NCBI GenBank assembly: GCA_038501625.1
Contig: JAZAYU010000053.1
Span: forward strand, 4,202,501-4,266,500
Reading direction: 5' to 3'
Source: Corbicula japonica
Taxonomy: Eukaryota > Mollusca > Bivalvia > Venerida > Cyrenidae
Length of the DNA stretch: 64,000 nt
Below, piece by piece: positions 34,646 through 45,700 of this stretch. Position 1 is the first letter of the stretch, and each line of letters opens with the position of its first letter. The position numbers were made by a program, and so were the translations under genes. The notes under the pieces are model-generated. The model was given only the letters and a program-made list of their open reading frames with translations, was not told where the DNA came from and ran no database searches.

Positions 34646-35161
34646 TTACAATCCGTCTACAGTATAAATGTCAACTTTGTCAAACATTTGCCACGTCCCC
34701 ACGCCAGGGCTACTTGTCAAACTCCAGTATATGTTCAAAGTGTGACGAGTGTTATACTCAGATGCCAGAAAGCATGTTGAATCACACACGGTCTCTCTAT
34801 TCCTGCTGCAGCCAAAGGTAATGCAGGCTTCAGACTCTTTTAGATACTCCGCTGAAGCGCAAATATGTGAACCGTTATAGGCGATGTTCACTGTTTGTAC
34901 GTTTTGCGACCTTGACGCGGCAAAATCTCTACTAACATGAGTCGTGTTTTCATTCATGGTATAATTCCCAGTTGATCTCGTCTTCGCCCATGGGACACCA
35001 TTAGTAATACTGCTTTGCTTATGTTCGTATCGAACCTCGACTTCTCCGACTGGACCTGAGGATTGTTCAATAGCTGGTTGACAATCCGAAGCCGCTGGGT
35101 CCGATCCTGTCACTGTGCTAATCAAAATGCAACAGCAAACCAAAGTAGTTAAGGCATCCAT
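34646..35161 (-). CDS. Unrecognised secreted six-cysteine glycoprotein, copy 4 (171 aa, intronless)
   Basis: Third intact member of the family: signal peptide LVCCCILISTVTG, mature start SDPAASDCQ, six mature cysteines, and sequons NYT, NTT and NGS. It differs from copies 2 and 3 by about a dozen residues each, for example ITNGVPW in place of ITNRVPW and SEACITFG in place of SEVCITFG. The ATG is 44 bases after the TATA box (35,205-35,211), slightly closer than in the other copies because of a deletion in the leader. An AATAAA lies 110 bases past the stop. No frameshift or stop interrupts the frame, so it is probably functional. It lies in the duplicon most heavily invaded by transposons. Function unknown. 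Confidence 0.8.
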   Translation of the reverse strand: MDALTTLVCCCILISTVTGSDPAASDCQPAIEQSSGPVGEVEVRYEHKQSSITNGVPWAKTRSTGNYTMNENTTHVSRDFAASRSQNVQTVNIAYNGSHICASAEYLKESEACITFGCSRNRETVCDSTCFLASEYNTRHTLNIYWSLTSSPGVGTWQMFDKVDIYTVDGL

Positions 35162-35204
35162 TATAGCTTTATGATTTTAATGGTCTTTTAATATATTTTG
35201 GGGT

Positions 35205-35211
35205 TTATATA
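35205..35211 (-). promoter_or_regulatory. TATA box of secreted protein copy 4
   Basis: TATATAA on the minus strand within CTATATAAACCCC, the word shared with copy 2. Confidence 0.75.
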
Positions 35212-35735
35212 GTAACTTCTGGTCAACAAGGGACTGTCTAAATCCTGTTTTATAACGTCTTTATTTAACATTTACATAACATCTCATCTCGGAAACGGAC
35301 TTGTTTGCAATTTTGACCGAACATCCGATATTGCGAAATTATCAGCACTTTGCCTACCCTGTGTTTGCGTAATTCAGATCATTTGAGTAAATAAAATACA
35401 CATTTACAATGCAAATGTCTTGAAACAAGACAAATATACATACATGTATTTATTAAATCATCATTTTTAAAAAAATCTGTATCCTTAATTATGCGGTTTT
35501 TGTGTGTTTTGATTCTTCGAAAAGCAAAACATAATACTATCAATACCAAGATGAAAAGGGATATTTCTGAGGAATAATTAGAAAGAGTTACAACTTATCA
35601 AGTTAAGCCCTACTGTAATGCCGTCTTAAGACGTATATCTGCTTATAAACAATTTGACTAGTTCGTTAAAATAATCATTAATATTTTTCGATGTGGTGAA
35701 ATTGAAGAATCGTGTAGTTTTGGCATCAAGGCTGA

Positions 35736-35871
35736 AGGTTATAAAGCTGAGAATGGAAACCAGTCTCAAATCTCAAGCATCTGATTGGCTGAAATGGCGA
35801 CTGGTCGCCATTTCAGCCAATCAGATGCTTGAGATTTGAGACTGGTTTCCTTGCTCAGTTTTATAACCTTG
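35736..35871. mobile_element. Palindromic foldback MITE, complete copy
   Basis: Same ~136-bp palindrome as 14,135-14,270, differing at only a few positions (GCGACTGGTCGCC centre). The two copies have unrelated outer flanks, so they are independent insertions or an insertion carried with a boundary. Confidence 0.9.
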
Positions 35872-36539
35872 GGCACAAATCTCAGTTACAAAGAAGATTT
35901 AAAATATAAACTCTATACGTATTGTTTTATCAAGTCATTCTATTGATTTATATGGCGAGAGATTTTCAGTCTAAGAAATCGTATTTTATATTGTTGTTGC
36001 TGTTTTTTCTATGAACCAATATGTTGAATGAATGATTTTGCAAAGCCAGTATCACAGACAGAAGTGGAGTAACATAACATAGAGTAGATTAACGATGTAC
36101 TTCGGTTTATTTTCTTCTCACCAATTAACCAATGCTTGGCGGCCAACTTCACGCTGCTTGGCTGCTAGGCGGCCAACTTCACGAACATCAAGACAACTTT
36201 AATTTGTTTGTTCATATTAGTACAACAACAAAAAAAACAACATTTATTTAGCATTTAGCAAAATACATTGCTTCTAGCCTTCAAAATTTAGTACCTATTG
36301 GAGCAAGTGTGAGGTTTGAGCCCTAGAACCTGGTTAAAAATCCAAGTGGAAAATGTTTTACAACTGACCGTTTCAATGTGGCAATTCCCATCGGGTTCTC
36401 TTTTTCGTTAATTGTTTGAGGTGTCTATTTTAAAACTGATCAATTTATAAACCCTTGCTCTCTTTTACTCTTTTCGTTAATTTCGGAAGTCTCAAGGCCG
36501 CTCGGGAAAGCAGTATGGTCGTTCAGAATCGAGACCAGG

Positions 36540-36623
36540 CCCCAGGACCGGTCGCCATTTCAGCCAATCAGATGCTTGAGATTTGAGACTGGTTTCCATT
36601 CTCAGTTTTATAACCTTGAGGCC
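36540..36623. repeat. Half copy of the palindromic MITE
   Basis: Only the right arm, from CGGTCGCCATTTCAGCC through TTTTATAACCTTGAGG, is present; the left arm is missing. Confidence 0.8.
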
Positions 36624-36720
36624 AGAGAGCTCGAGAAAACAGCAGGCTCGGTGGATATGCTGTGGTCGCTGTGGAGGATCGCACACAGATAACCAGCGGT
36701 GCCCTTTCTAAGGGGACACG

Positions 36721-36882
36721 ATGTCGAAAATGTTTCAAATGGAATCATCGGAGCAAATGTTGCAGAAACATGAACATGCGACTGACTTCAGAATACTTTT
36801 CTATTTGGAAGTGTTCGTCGAATTCGCTGTGAAAATGGGACAAGTATTTACAGAATTACAAAATGCTATGAAAAATAAATGA
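36721..36882 (+). CDS. Small open frame, 53 codons, hypothetical
   Basis: ATG at 36,721 to TGA at 36,880-36,882, with an in-frame stop just upstream. The product would be an unremarkable mixed-composition peptide (begins MSKMFQMESSEQ, ends LQNAMKNK) with a hydrophobic middle. I recognise no family and see no splice or promoter support. It is listed because its composition is less AT-biased than surrounding chance frames; it may well be spurious. Confidence 0.2.
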   Translation: MSKMFQMESSEQMLQKHEHATDFRILFYLEVFVEFAVKMGQVFTELQNAMKNK

Positions 36883-37549
36883 GACACTGGATCACAATTA
36901 AATATTTTACAATTTTCTATATTTAACAGTCTTGGAATTAAAGCACCATTGATGAATTCTAATTCTCAGTTAGCCTCGAGTATCCAGTTTTGACGCCCTT
37001 AAGCATAAGAGCCAAATTATTTTTTTTTAATTTACCATTCAGATAGAATTTTTACTGATTTCTAACTGAAGTCATCTCTTGTTTATTGAAATATAAACAA
37101 AAAATGTCAATAAATGGCTTATAAAATTTAAATGACAACTTTCTGATGTAGACCCTTGGGGAACCTGTATTTGTTGACAGTGCCCAGTTTTGACGCATTT
37201 GCTTTAATGATGCATCTAATAATTATCTCTGTTGTATTAAGTATAATTTCCTTATTTTTATGTTTTGCACTATCTCTTTGTAAATTCTGAGTCAAAAGAA
37301 ATAAAATAAAGTGTGTATTTTATGATTGTCAAAGATCTGTTTTAGCCAGTTGATAAAAACCAGATATTTTTAATAAAGGTCTCACATTCTGTCAATGGGC
37401 TCTCAAATGAATGTCACCTTACCTAGATTTCAAGGTTAATGAACTGGCAAATTCCGTGAAAAAAAAAAACGTGAAAAGGGGGTGCAAGATGGGGAAAACT
37501 ATTCTCACAAGAGCATCTATTTTAAAATTTAAAGAAAAGGAACTTTGAA

Positions 37550-37770
37550 AGCCACCGAACAAAACAAATATCAAAATATTGCAGGCTCAGTTTGATTGAG
37601 GCTGTTCATTGGAATGCATATTGCAGTCCACGTTGCCAACCCCGGGTTGAGCGCGACTAAATGTTTACACAAACATATGTATCGTGCTCAATGGCATTCA
37701 ACGTTAGTAAATGATATACTGATTGAATGTTTGTGGACATTTTTATAGCCGCCACACGGCACAAACAACG
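37550..37770. repeat. Dispersed ~240-bp repeat, most complete copy
   Basis: In order: AAGCCACCGAACAAAACAAA, GCAGGCTCAGTTTGATTGAGG, GCATATTGCAGTCCACG, CCCCGGGTTGAGCGCGACT, GTATCGTGCTCAA and GCCGCCACACGGCACAAAC. The last word then recurs in shortened form twice. Other copies are at 5,600-6,370 and 21,440-21,640. Confidence 0.65.
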
Positions 37771-38789
37771 CTAGTACTCAGCAAAAACAATGCTAGTACT
37801 CGGCACAAACAACGCATGTACTGTGATATTCAATTAGGTAGTAGTCCACCCGTCTCGTAGGATGCCTGTTGCCTTAATAGAAACGACAGGAACTTAAAAC
37901 ATGAATGAAATGGGTAAGATTGCAGCAATTTGCTTAATGTGAAATGCATAATATAAAAACATTTTGATGCCATTGCATATCTTTTTATCTGTAAACTTAA
38001 CAATTAAATATAAGTATTAACAAATGGAACGCTACAAAGATAACACTGCTATTTTTAATGTTACCGGATAATTTTACCCGATTTTAACACCAAATAGAAT
38101 ATAATTTTTATGTTTGTTTCTTGTCGGTATGTTTTGTTATTTTTGAAAATTTCTAGAAAACCGTTTCATAGCGTTCTACATTTTGTATGTGCTGTAGTTC
38201 CAATCTCACTAAAGTCAGATCTAACAAACTGTTACGGTAGCGGATTTCTGGAGATGATTTTAATCAGATTGCTGTAGTTCCATTTATTATCGACATAATT
38301 ATTAAATAAAAAAGTTCACATGTTTTTTAACCAGGAACAATAGTAATAAATGGTAAAATATAGGAAACAAGTCTAAAACTACAGGCCTGTTGATTAAATC
38401 TCAATGAGTATATTTATATGCTTATAATGCTCAGCTATTGTAATTTGTGTATTGTAAACGTGGGATTTTCATACAATGTAAATTTTATTTTTTTGCAAGA
38501 GCTGTCCCTGCAAAAGGCCCCATAAACCTTCAAAAAGCACCACAACGTATCTTCTTTTATTTCACAAGTTTTCATATTTGATCGGTACCTTGGGTATAAA
38601 TCTAATAACCTAGAGAATTTCATTAAATTCTGAAACGGTTAACATTGGATGTTTTGAAACTCTGCGAAATTCTTCAAGCCATTTTATTTTAGTGACAAAA
38701 GTGAAATTTTCTTTTTACTTTTTTTATTTTATATAAAATCCGTTCTCTGGATTATAGTCCGATTCAGATCGGCCTAGTCAGTCAGTTTT

Positions 38790-38871
38790 TACGATTTGCG
38801 CGCATGCCCAGTGACATTCCGCGAAAAGCAAACTTATCGAAAATGTAAATAATTCATGAAAACGCCTTCCT
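38790..38871 (+). promoter_or_regulatory. Candidate TONSL promoter with NRF1-like site
   Basis: GATTTGCGCGCATGCCCAG near 38,793 holds an NRF1-like core (consensus YGCGCAYGCGCR, here only partly matched) in a locally CpG-containing patch within AT-rich surroundings. It is about 65 bases upstream of the proposed start codon. NRF1 sites are common in promoters of replication and repair genes. This is inference from position and motif only. Confidence 0.3.
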
Positions 38872-38902
38872 ATGGATCCAGATGACGAAAAAGCGTTGAA
38901 AT
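38872..38902 (+). CDS. TONSL: Candidate first coding exon of TONSL
   Basis: ATG followed by codons for MDPDDEKALK and one spare base, then a GT (GTTAGA, a weak donor). The spare base has the phase needed by the exon at 39,800, which begins with two bases. The joined product (acidic start, then ...KSYNKQRLKAQNKG) resembles the short N-terminus of known TONSL proteins before the first TPR. The weak donor keeps confidence low; another upstream exon is possible. Confidence 0.4.
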
Positions 38903-39047
38903 GTTAGAAGCCATAATAAACCTAATACTTGTTTTGATATTTTCTCAATTTTTATTTGCCCAATTCTGACTGGAACCACGTAATTTACACCTATTTAAAT
39001 ACTTAAGGAAATTCCAAGTAGAGGACCAACCAACAATCCCATTTAAT

Positions 39048-39350
39048 TTTTTTTTTTTTTTTTTTTTTTTTAGCGTTCACCTTTTCGGCGTGTAAGCGTG
39101 GTGCTGTGCTTTCGGATAGGAGACCGCCATATTGCATACTCAGCACCTCCGACTTCGGATCTCCTTGTGGGTCCTCCTATACCGACACCCGCCGAATCGG
39201 TCGTAATGCTAACCCTTACACCCTGAGCGCCAAGGAGGGAAGCCATTACTACCATTTTTAAAGTCTTTGGTATGACCCGGCCGGGGATCGACCCCACGAC
39301 CTCCCAGTCCGGAAGCGGACGCTCTACCTACTGAGCTAACCGGGCTGGTT
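39048..39350 (-). mobile_element. Full-length tRNA-headed SINE with poly(A) tail
   Basis: On the minus strand: a tRNA-like head with A box GGTTAGCTCAGTAGGTAGAG and B box GGGTCGATCCCC, a body of about 200 bp, and a tail of roughly 25 A. ATTTAAT flanks it on both sides (39,041-39,047 and 39,351-39,357). It belongs to a family different from the SINE at 33,254 (different body, plain poly-A tail). It lies in the first intron of TONSL if the proposed exon 1 is right. Confidence 0.88.
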
Positions 39351-39799
39351 ATTTAATATGTAAATTGATAGGTGTTTCATCATGGCTATTTGAACTTTTC
39401 AAAATAAGTGTCTAAATAGTTAACTATGGAAGCCATCCCTGCCATACAATCGGTCATGGGGTGTACATATTTTTAATGGCATAGCAGTAATGCATGAGAT
39501 TGGTATGGCCTATTCCTATAGTATTCGTAGTTCTTACCTTCGAAAATCGCACATCCGCACAACAGAGCATGTTTCTAAATATTGAAACATTATCAGAGTA
39601 AGACCAACATTTTAATAAGTAACATAACATGGTTAAAAATAAAATAAAAATACCCTTAATACTGTTGTTTGCTTATTTTATGCATGGCATGTTTCGCACA
39701 GATAGAATTTGTTTAAGTCAAAGATTTTCACATCTTGTCTAACTTCATATCTGACACCTTTTTGCAACTTTTGGTAAGTCTATGTTTGTAATATTTCAG

Positions 39800-42700
39800 C
39801 TTACAACAAGCAGCGTTTGAAGGCACAGAACAAAGGAAACTTAGACAATGAAGCTTCCATCTCAAATTACATTGGTGATATTTATGAAAAATATGGTAAG
39901 TCAAATAAATTTAATGCTGATTCATAAAATCTTGGGCTTTTTGATTGAAGTGTTATTGTTAATTACAGTGGAGGTCCGCCATATCGCAAAATCCAATATT
40001 TATAACATGGTTGACCTGTGGACCCCAATTTTTCCCATAAAGTGACTGTCGTTCAGTAACAACTAACATACAGAGAATCGTTGAAACAATTGTATAATAT
40101 TTATTTTGTTTCTTTATGATCTGTTTGTTGTTTACTTTGTTTCTTTTATTAGCAAACTGTCATAAAATTGTTAAATTGCTGTACAAACACTGGGTCACCT
40201 AATCAAGGATGATAAATGATTACTGTCTTACTGAATGGTTGTTTTTTGCACCTACTGCTGATTAAATGATAAATGTGTTCGATATTATTAATTGGCTTCT
40301 AATTTGGGAAGAACATGTCTAAATGACATGTGTTGAGAACCTGTTTTCTTTCTAGAAATCATACAGGTCTTTACAGATAGATGTAGTTCCGCATAAGAAA
40401 AATAACCCGCAGTATAAATGTTAATGAGTTAAACATTGTAATCATTTTATGGCACTGGTTGGAGAAAAACTCAGCATGGCAACAAAATGTGTTTTTTTTT
40501 CAATTACCAATAAAACGTAATGTGTAATACATGTGTACATGTAGAATAATATTAACAAGGATAACATTACATACGCTATATTCCGACTGGATAAGAGTAA
40601 TTTGATTCGTTCCTCGAATATTGCGGATCTGATTATAACATGGTTTTAGAGTCTGGACCGCATGGACTGCCTGACCTGTTTGCTTTAAGATTCATTATTT
40701 CTGGCCAAGGAGCAACCAGTGTAAATTCAGATCAGAAGTCTATAACAATAGTAACGATTATTTTCTGCTCTGTTAACAGGGAACTTTGATCAAGCTATAA
40801 AAGAGCATGAAAGAGCTCTGAGGTTGAGAGAGGCAGTAGGCAGGAAAATAGACATAGCTGTGGCATTTAGAACGCTTGGAGAGTGCTACTGTAGAAAGAA
40901 AGATTTTGAGAAAGCCCATGTCTTACATGAGAAGTACCTCGATCTTGCAAGGTATTTAGTATTATCCGTTTACTCTATATATACACCTTTTTATGCATGT
41001 GCGACCAGTGTAGATCCAGATCAGCCGGCATATCCATGCCATCTGATCAGAATCTGCACTGTTTGCTTTTTGGTCAGAAATAACCTAATAAATCTTAAAG
41101 TGAACAGTTAAGATCCTGATCAGATGGCATTAATGTGCCAGCTGATCAGTATCTAAACTTGCTGCCCATGCAATATGAGCATCATCTATTGAGAAAAGAG
41201 TAATTATTATTAAACCATGAAATATCTAACATCAGGGTTCCCTTTACATAATCATTGAAATCTTGATAAGTTCTTGATATTAAAATTCAGGCCTGGAAAA
41301 GTCATTCATTTTTTACCAGATTTTGTTCAAAACTGTACAAGAAAGGTCATGTTTGTACATGTAGTTTTATATTTACTTGATAAAGAAAATAGATTTTATT
41401 AATGTACTATTTTGTATACTACATTATAAGTATGTTGTGTGAAATATAACATAGCAAATTACATGGAAAACAGCTGCATTGTCATGATATACTGACAAAT
41501 AATTACCAGTGAATTTAATGCCCTGTATGACATACAGGTAAAATTGGAACTAGAATGGAAGATCATAAAACGTCAAGGGCCTGCCTACAATGTGTAGATG
41601 GAGTACATGTTAATAGAAATTGAAAAAAGAAAGAGAGGTTCTTTTCCAATTTCTGCATTTTAAGTTAGTTTTTAATACAATCACAAATGTGTCCAAAACC
41701 AGTTATTCCTAATCCAGAAATGTTTTGCTTTTACAGAGAATGTGACAATGTTGTAGAACAGCAGAGAGCCTTGACAACGATTGGAAATACTTTCCTGGAA
41801 CATAGTGCAGACAAGTCCCTGAGTAACAAGACGAAGCAGGACCTGTGTAAGAGAGCAGAGACAGCTTACTTGAAGAGCTTGGAGATATGTGATCATCTGA
41901 AGGGGAAGATTGAGGAGAAGGAGTTTGTTGACATGAAGGCCAGAAACTATTACAATCTAGGTAGATCTTGTCTACAGCAGTCTTCACCATTTACTCCAGA
42001 CATGCCTTTATGGCATGGCAAACAGTATAGATCCTGTTCATCCCACACATCTGTTCCCTCTGATCTGGGTTTGCACTGTTTGCCGCAAGATTCACAAGGT
42101 TTATATATGACCAAGAAGCCACCAGTGCAGTTCCAGATCAGATGCCACTGATGTGCCGGCTGATTGGGATGTACAGTGGTTTCACATGAGATAAAACCTG
42201 TATTTACGGAGTAAAAGGTGAACATTTTTGGAGAATTAGATGATCCTTTTGCTCTTTCTGAAATTTGTCTTTTTGGGTTTTACATTCTTTTTTAGCAATA
42301 CCGACAATACAGTGAATATTGAATCTAGAAATGAATTTCTTAAGGGTAAAAAAGATCTCTACAAAAAATTTGAAGGGTCAGATGAAATTGTCCACAGGGG
42401 TGATTTGCAGAATAGCAAACCATGTAGACTCTGATCATATCATGCATATGTTCAGGCTGATCTCTGAGATGGTCTACACATGTTGCATATGTTATTGTGT
42501 TTTATTATGTTTAGTGATATGATTGCAATATATCATCAAAAATGGAATATATGGCGCACGAAAAGGCTCAAAAGTTAATTAAAGGTGCACCTACATATAA
42601 AATTACCATTACACCTGTAAATTTATGCGTTGGACGTATAAATTTACGCGATGGACATATACATTTACAGGTGCACCCATAAAATACAGGTGCATCGCCA

Positions 42701-45700
42701 TTTCAAATAGCGGTGCACCGACATTTTTAAACGTCCATCGTATATATTTATACGTCCATCGCATAAATTACTGGTGCACATGCATTTCAAATTTGACCCT
42801 TTAGCTATTATACCCATACTAATGATAACCAATCAAAATTTGTCTTACATTCGCCATTTTAAATTCTTGCAGTGTTGACGATATGTTGAAAGTTGTAGTG
42901 AATGTTTACTTGATATAAATGCTTAAATTGTTCATTTACTTTTGAAAATATTAAAAAAATATGTTAATAGTTAATAATTTTAGAGCACAAATATAAAAAT
43001 AAAATAAAATGTAACAATATTTCAATTTAAAAATTAATATTTCAGCAAGTTCAACTGCGATGAACCAAGGGTTGTGATTGGTTTATCATTTTAATATTGC
43101 CGGTGCACTTGTAAATTAGCGGTGCACCGGTAATTTACACGATGAGCGCATAAAATTTATACGATGGAGAATATTTTTACCGGTGCACCGCTTTTTAACA
43201 GGTCCACCTTCAATTTTCAAAAGTGATGCACCGCTAATTTACAGGTGCACCTATAATTTTATACGTCCATTGTGTAAATTTACACGTCCAACGTATAAAT
43301 TTACAGGTGCACCGGCACTTGTTACCTTTTGAGCCTTTTCGTACGCCATAGGAATAAGTACCATTAAAATAAGGAGTTGTACCAATTTTGCACAAAGGTG
43401 ACACTATGCAAATGGCTAGCTAGCATATATTTGTACAATGTAGATTTTTTTTTATATTTGCAAGCACGAGTCAGCTACTCGGTCAATACAGAAAAGTCAG
43501 ACATTTTTTCATAAATTTTTTTAGTTACATTTTGGTTTCTCTGACGTTTTGTAGGTTTGCCATCACAAAAACTGCTGATTGTTGTTTTTTGATGACAGTA
43601 TGTATCTCAGTAACTTCGTTCTAAAAAACACAAGAAGGATTTAGTTTTCAAGTTTTGATAGGAAATTGACAGTAACAATAAATATATTTCAGGGATGGTG
43701 TATGATGTTTTAGAGGATACAGAAACCAGCAAACAGTACCTAAATAAAGCACTGTCACTTTGTCAGTAAGTAATACTCATGTACCTGGCCCCAAGATTGT
43801 AAAACTGAGAATGGAAACCAGTCTCAAATCTCAAGCATCTAATTGGTTGAAATGGAGACTGGTCATCAGATTTAAGACTTATTTCAAATCTCAGTTTTAT
43901 AAATCTTCAGCCCTGTTCTAGTCTATCAAATACCTCAACACCCTAATTTGATATATGTTCTACTCTTGCATGCTTATGAATACACTGTCTATTATTATTA
44001 TTAATGCATGGGTAATCTTTCTAGGGATTATTCTAGACCTCAAAAAGGGGCAGGGTGGCACAAAAAAGGGGCAGGGTGCTGACTGCTCACAGGCAGGGCA
44101 TATTTTGCTAACATGATTTTGTTCAGAAAAAAATGCTTAAAATTGTTAATGTACAAGTTATGTAAATGCTTTTCTTTAGATAATTTACTTGCTGTTTCAA
44201 ATTGTATCGTTATCACTTATTTAACTTTTTTAGAGATGAAAACCACAAACAATAGTTAGTGATGCATAATGCCATGAGCTTAATCCTTTAATTTTTAAAG
44301 GGATCTAGCCAGTAAAAAGTGCTAACTTAAAATAGTGAAAACCTGCTAGAACTGCATACATGTGATATCAAACTGGAATTTGGGTATCAAAACTGAGTGG
44401 TTAATTGACACTGAAACAGTTTTATATTTCTTCATTTAATTCTATATGTTTAAACTGATTCATCATCAGCTGTCTTGCAGATACATAAAACTTTTCATTC
44501 GGGTTATTTAATTAATTTTAGATTTAAAAAGTGTTTAAAGTTCGTATCCGAAATTCGGACTATCCGAAATCATGTACACTTACCCCAACTATAGATTTTC
44601 GATGTGTTGATGATGTTTTTTGCCAGCAAATTAATTGCATTGATAGAAATATGTGATCATAATATTTAAGAACATTTGTGGCTGTTGAATTGAGTTTTAA
44701 ATTGTGTTATTTAAGCGGACAAAATCAAAAGCAGAATGTAGGCAAATCCACCAGTTTTCATTACTAAACGTGGAATATATTTCTTTTTCGGCAAATTATA
44801 GCTTTGCTTATCCTATTACTCGATAAAAAATCATTCATTCCATAAAAAGCAATCTCTCCTATTAATTTTAAACACAACTTTTTGAAATAAATCGGCAAAA
44901 ACGGAGAGACGTCCGTGAACTTGTAGATTTCATGTTACGATTCGGATGCGATTTCTTGACTGTTAAAAAGGTTATGATAAAGCTTTTACCAAAATTACAA
45001 TTTTTTTCGCATTTTAAACTATAATTCAGTTGAAAATAATTGCAGAATTATTATTCAAAGTTCGGTCGTCGGTATTTACGCTTTTGTAGCGGCCGAGCTC
45101 TAGCAAGTTTAACTTATTAAATCCAAAGTCAGTTGTGTAATCATCGGCCCACACATAACACATCTATTTCCCATCCAAAATCCATCAAACCAAACTTTTC
45201 TTCAACAATTTCTATGTATTCAGGTAATTTCGACATCTTCAACATCCGGGCATTTCGTAGCTTTTAGACCACAACGCAGAATTCATAAAATCATCAAATT
45301 CTCAATATTCTTCATTAAAACCCACACCTCATCTATTCTGTTATAATTAATTATCAAATCTATATTTTATGCAATTATTTGTTTCTTTGTTTTGACAAGT
45401 TTGAATTTATATTTTATGCGAAACTAACAAATCACATCTGCAACTGAATTGCATTCTGGTACCCGTCTTCACATTAGCCAGAGTCCAGATCAAAATCTTA
45501 TAAATAAGAGTGTTCGCTTCAGATATACGCACTCTGTTACCTGCTATCATCGCGGGTGTTTCTAAAAATAGAAAGGTAAATCTATACGGTTACCATTGGT
45601 TAGACCTTTGGGAGACCATTGGCAAGAACCACAGGCAGACCATTGGCAAAGCCTTTGGCAGACCTCTGGCACGTCCACTGGCAGACTATTGGCAACACCA

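Larger units (their letters stand above)
35162..38871. other. Gene-poor stretch between the secreted-protein cluster and TONSL
   Basis: It contains a full palindromic MITE (35,736-35,871) and a half copy (36,540-36,623). There is also a short duplicated GGCGGCCAACTTCACG word (36,139-36,195), a small open frame (36,721-36,882) and a dispersed ~240-bp repeat (37,550-37,770). It ends in a CpG-containing stretch just before the proposed first TONSL exon. I see nothing else. Confidence 0.6.

Noticed and set aside
39070..39297. 75-codon minus-strand frame
   Set aside because: It lies wholly inside a tRNA-headed SINE with poly(A) tail.
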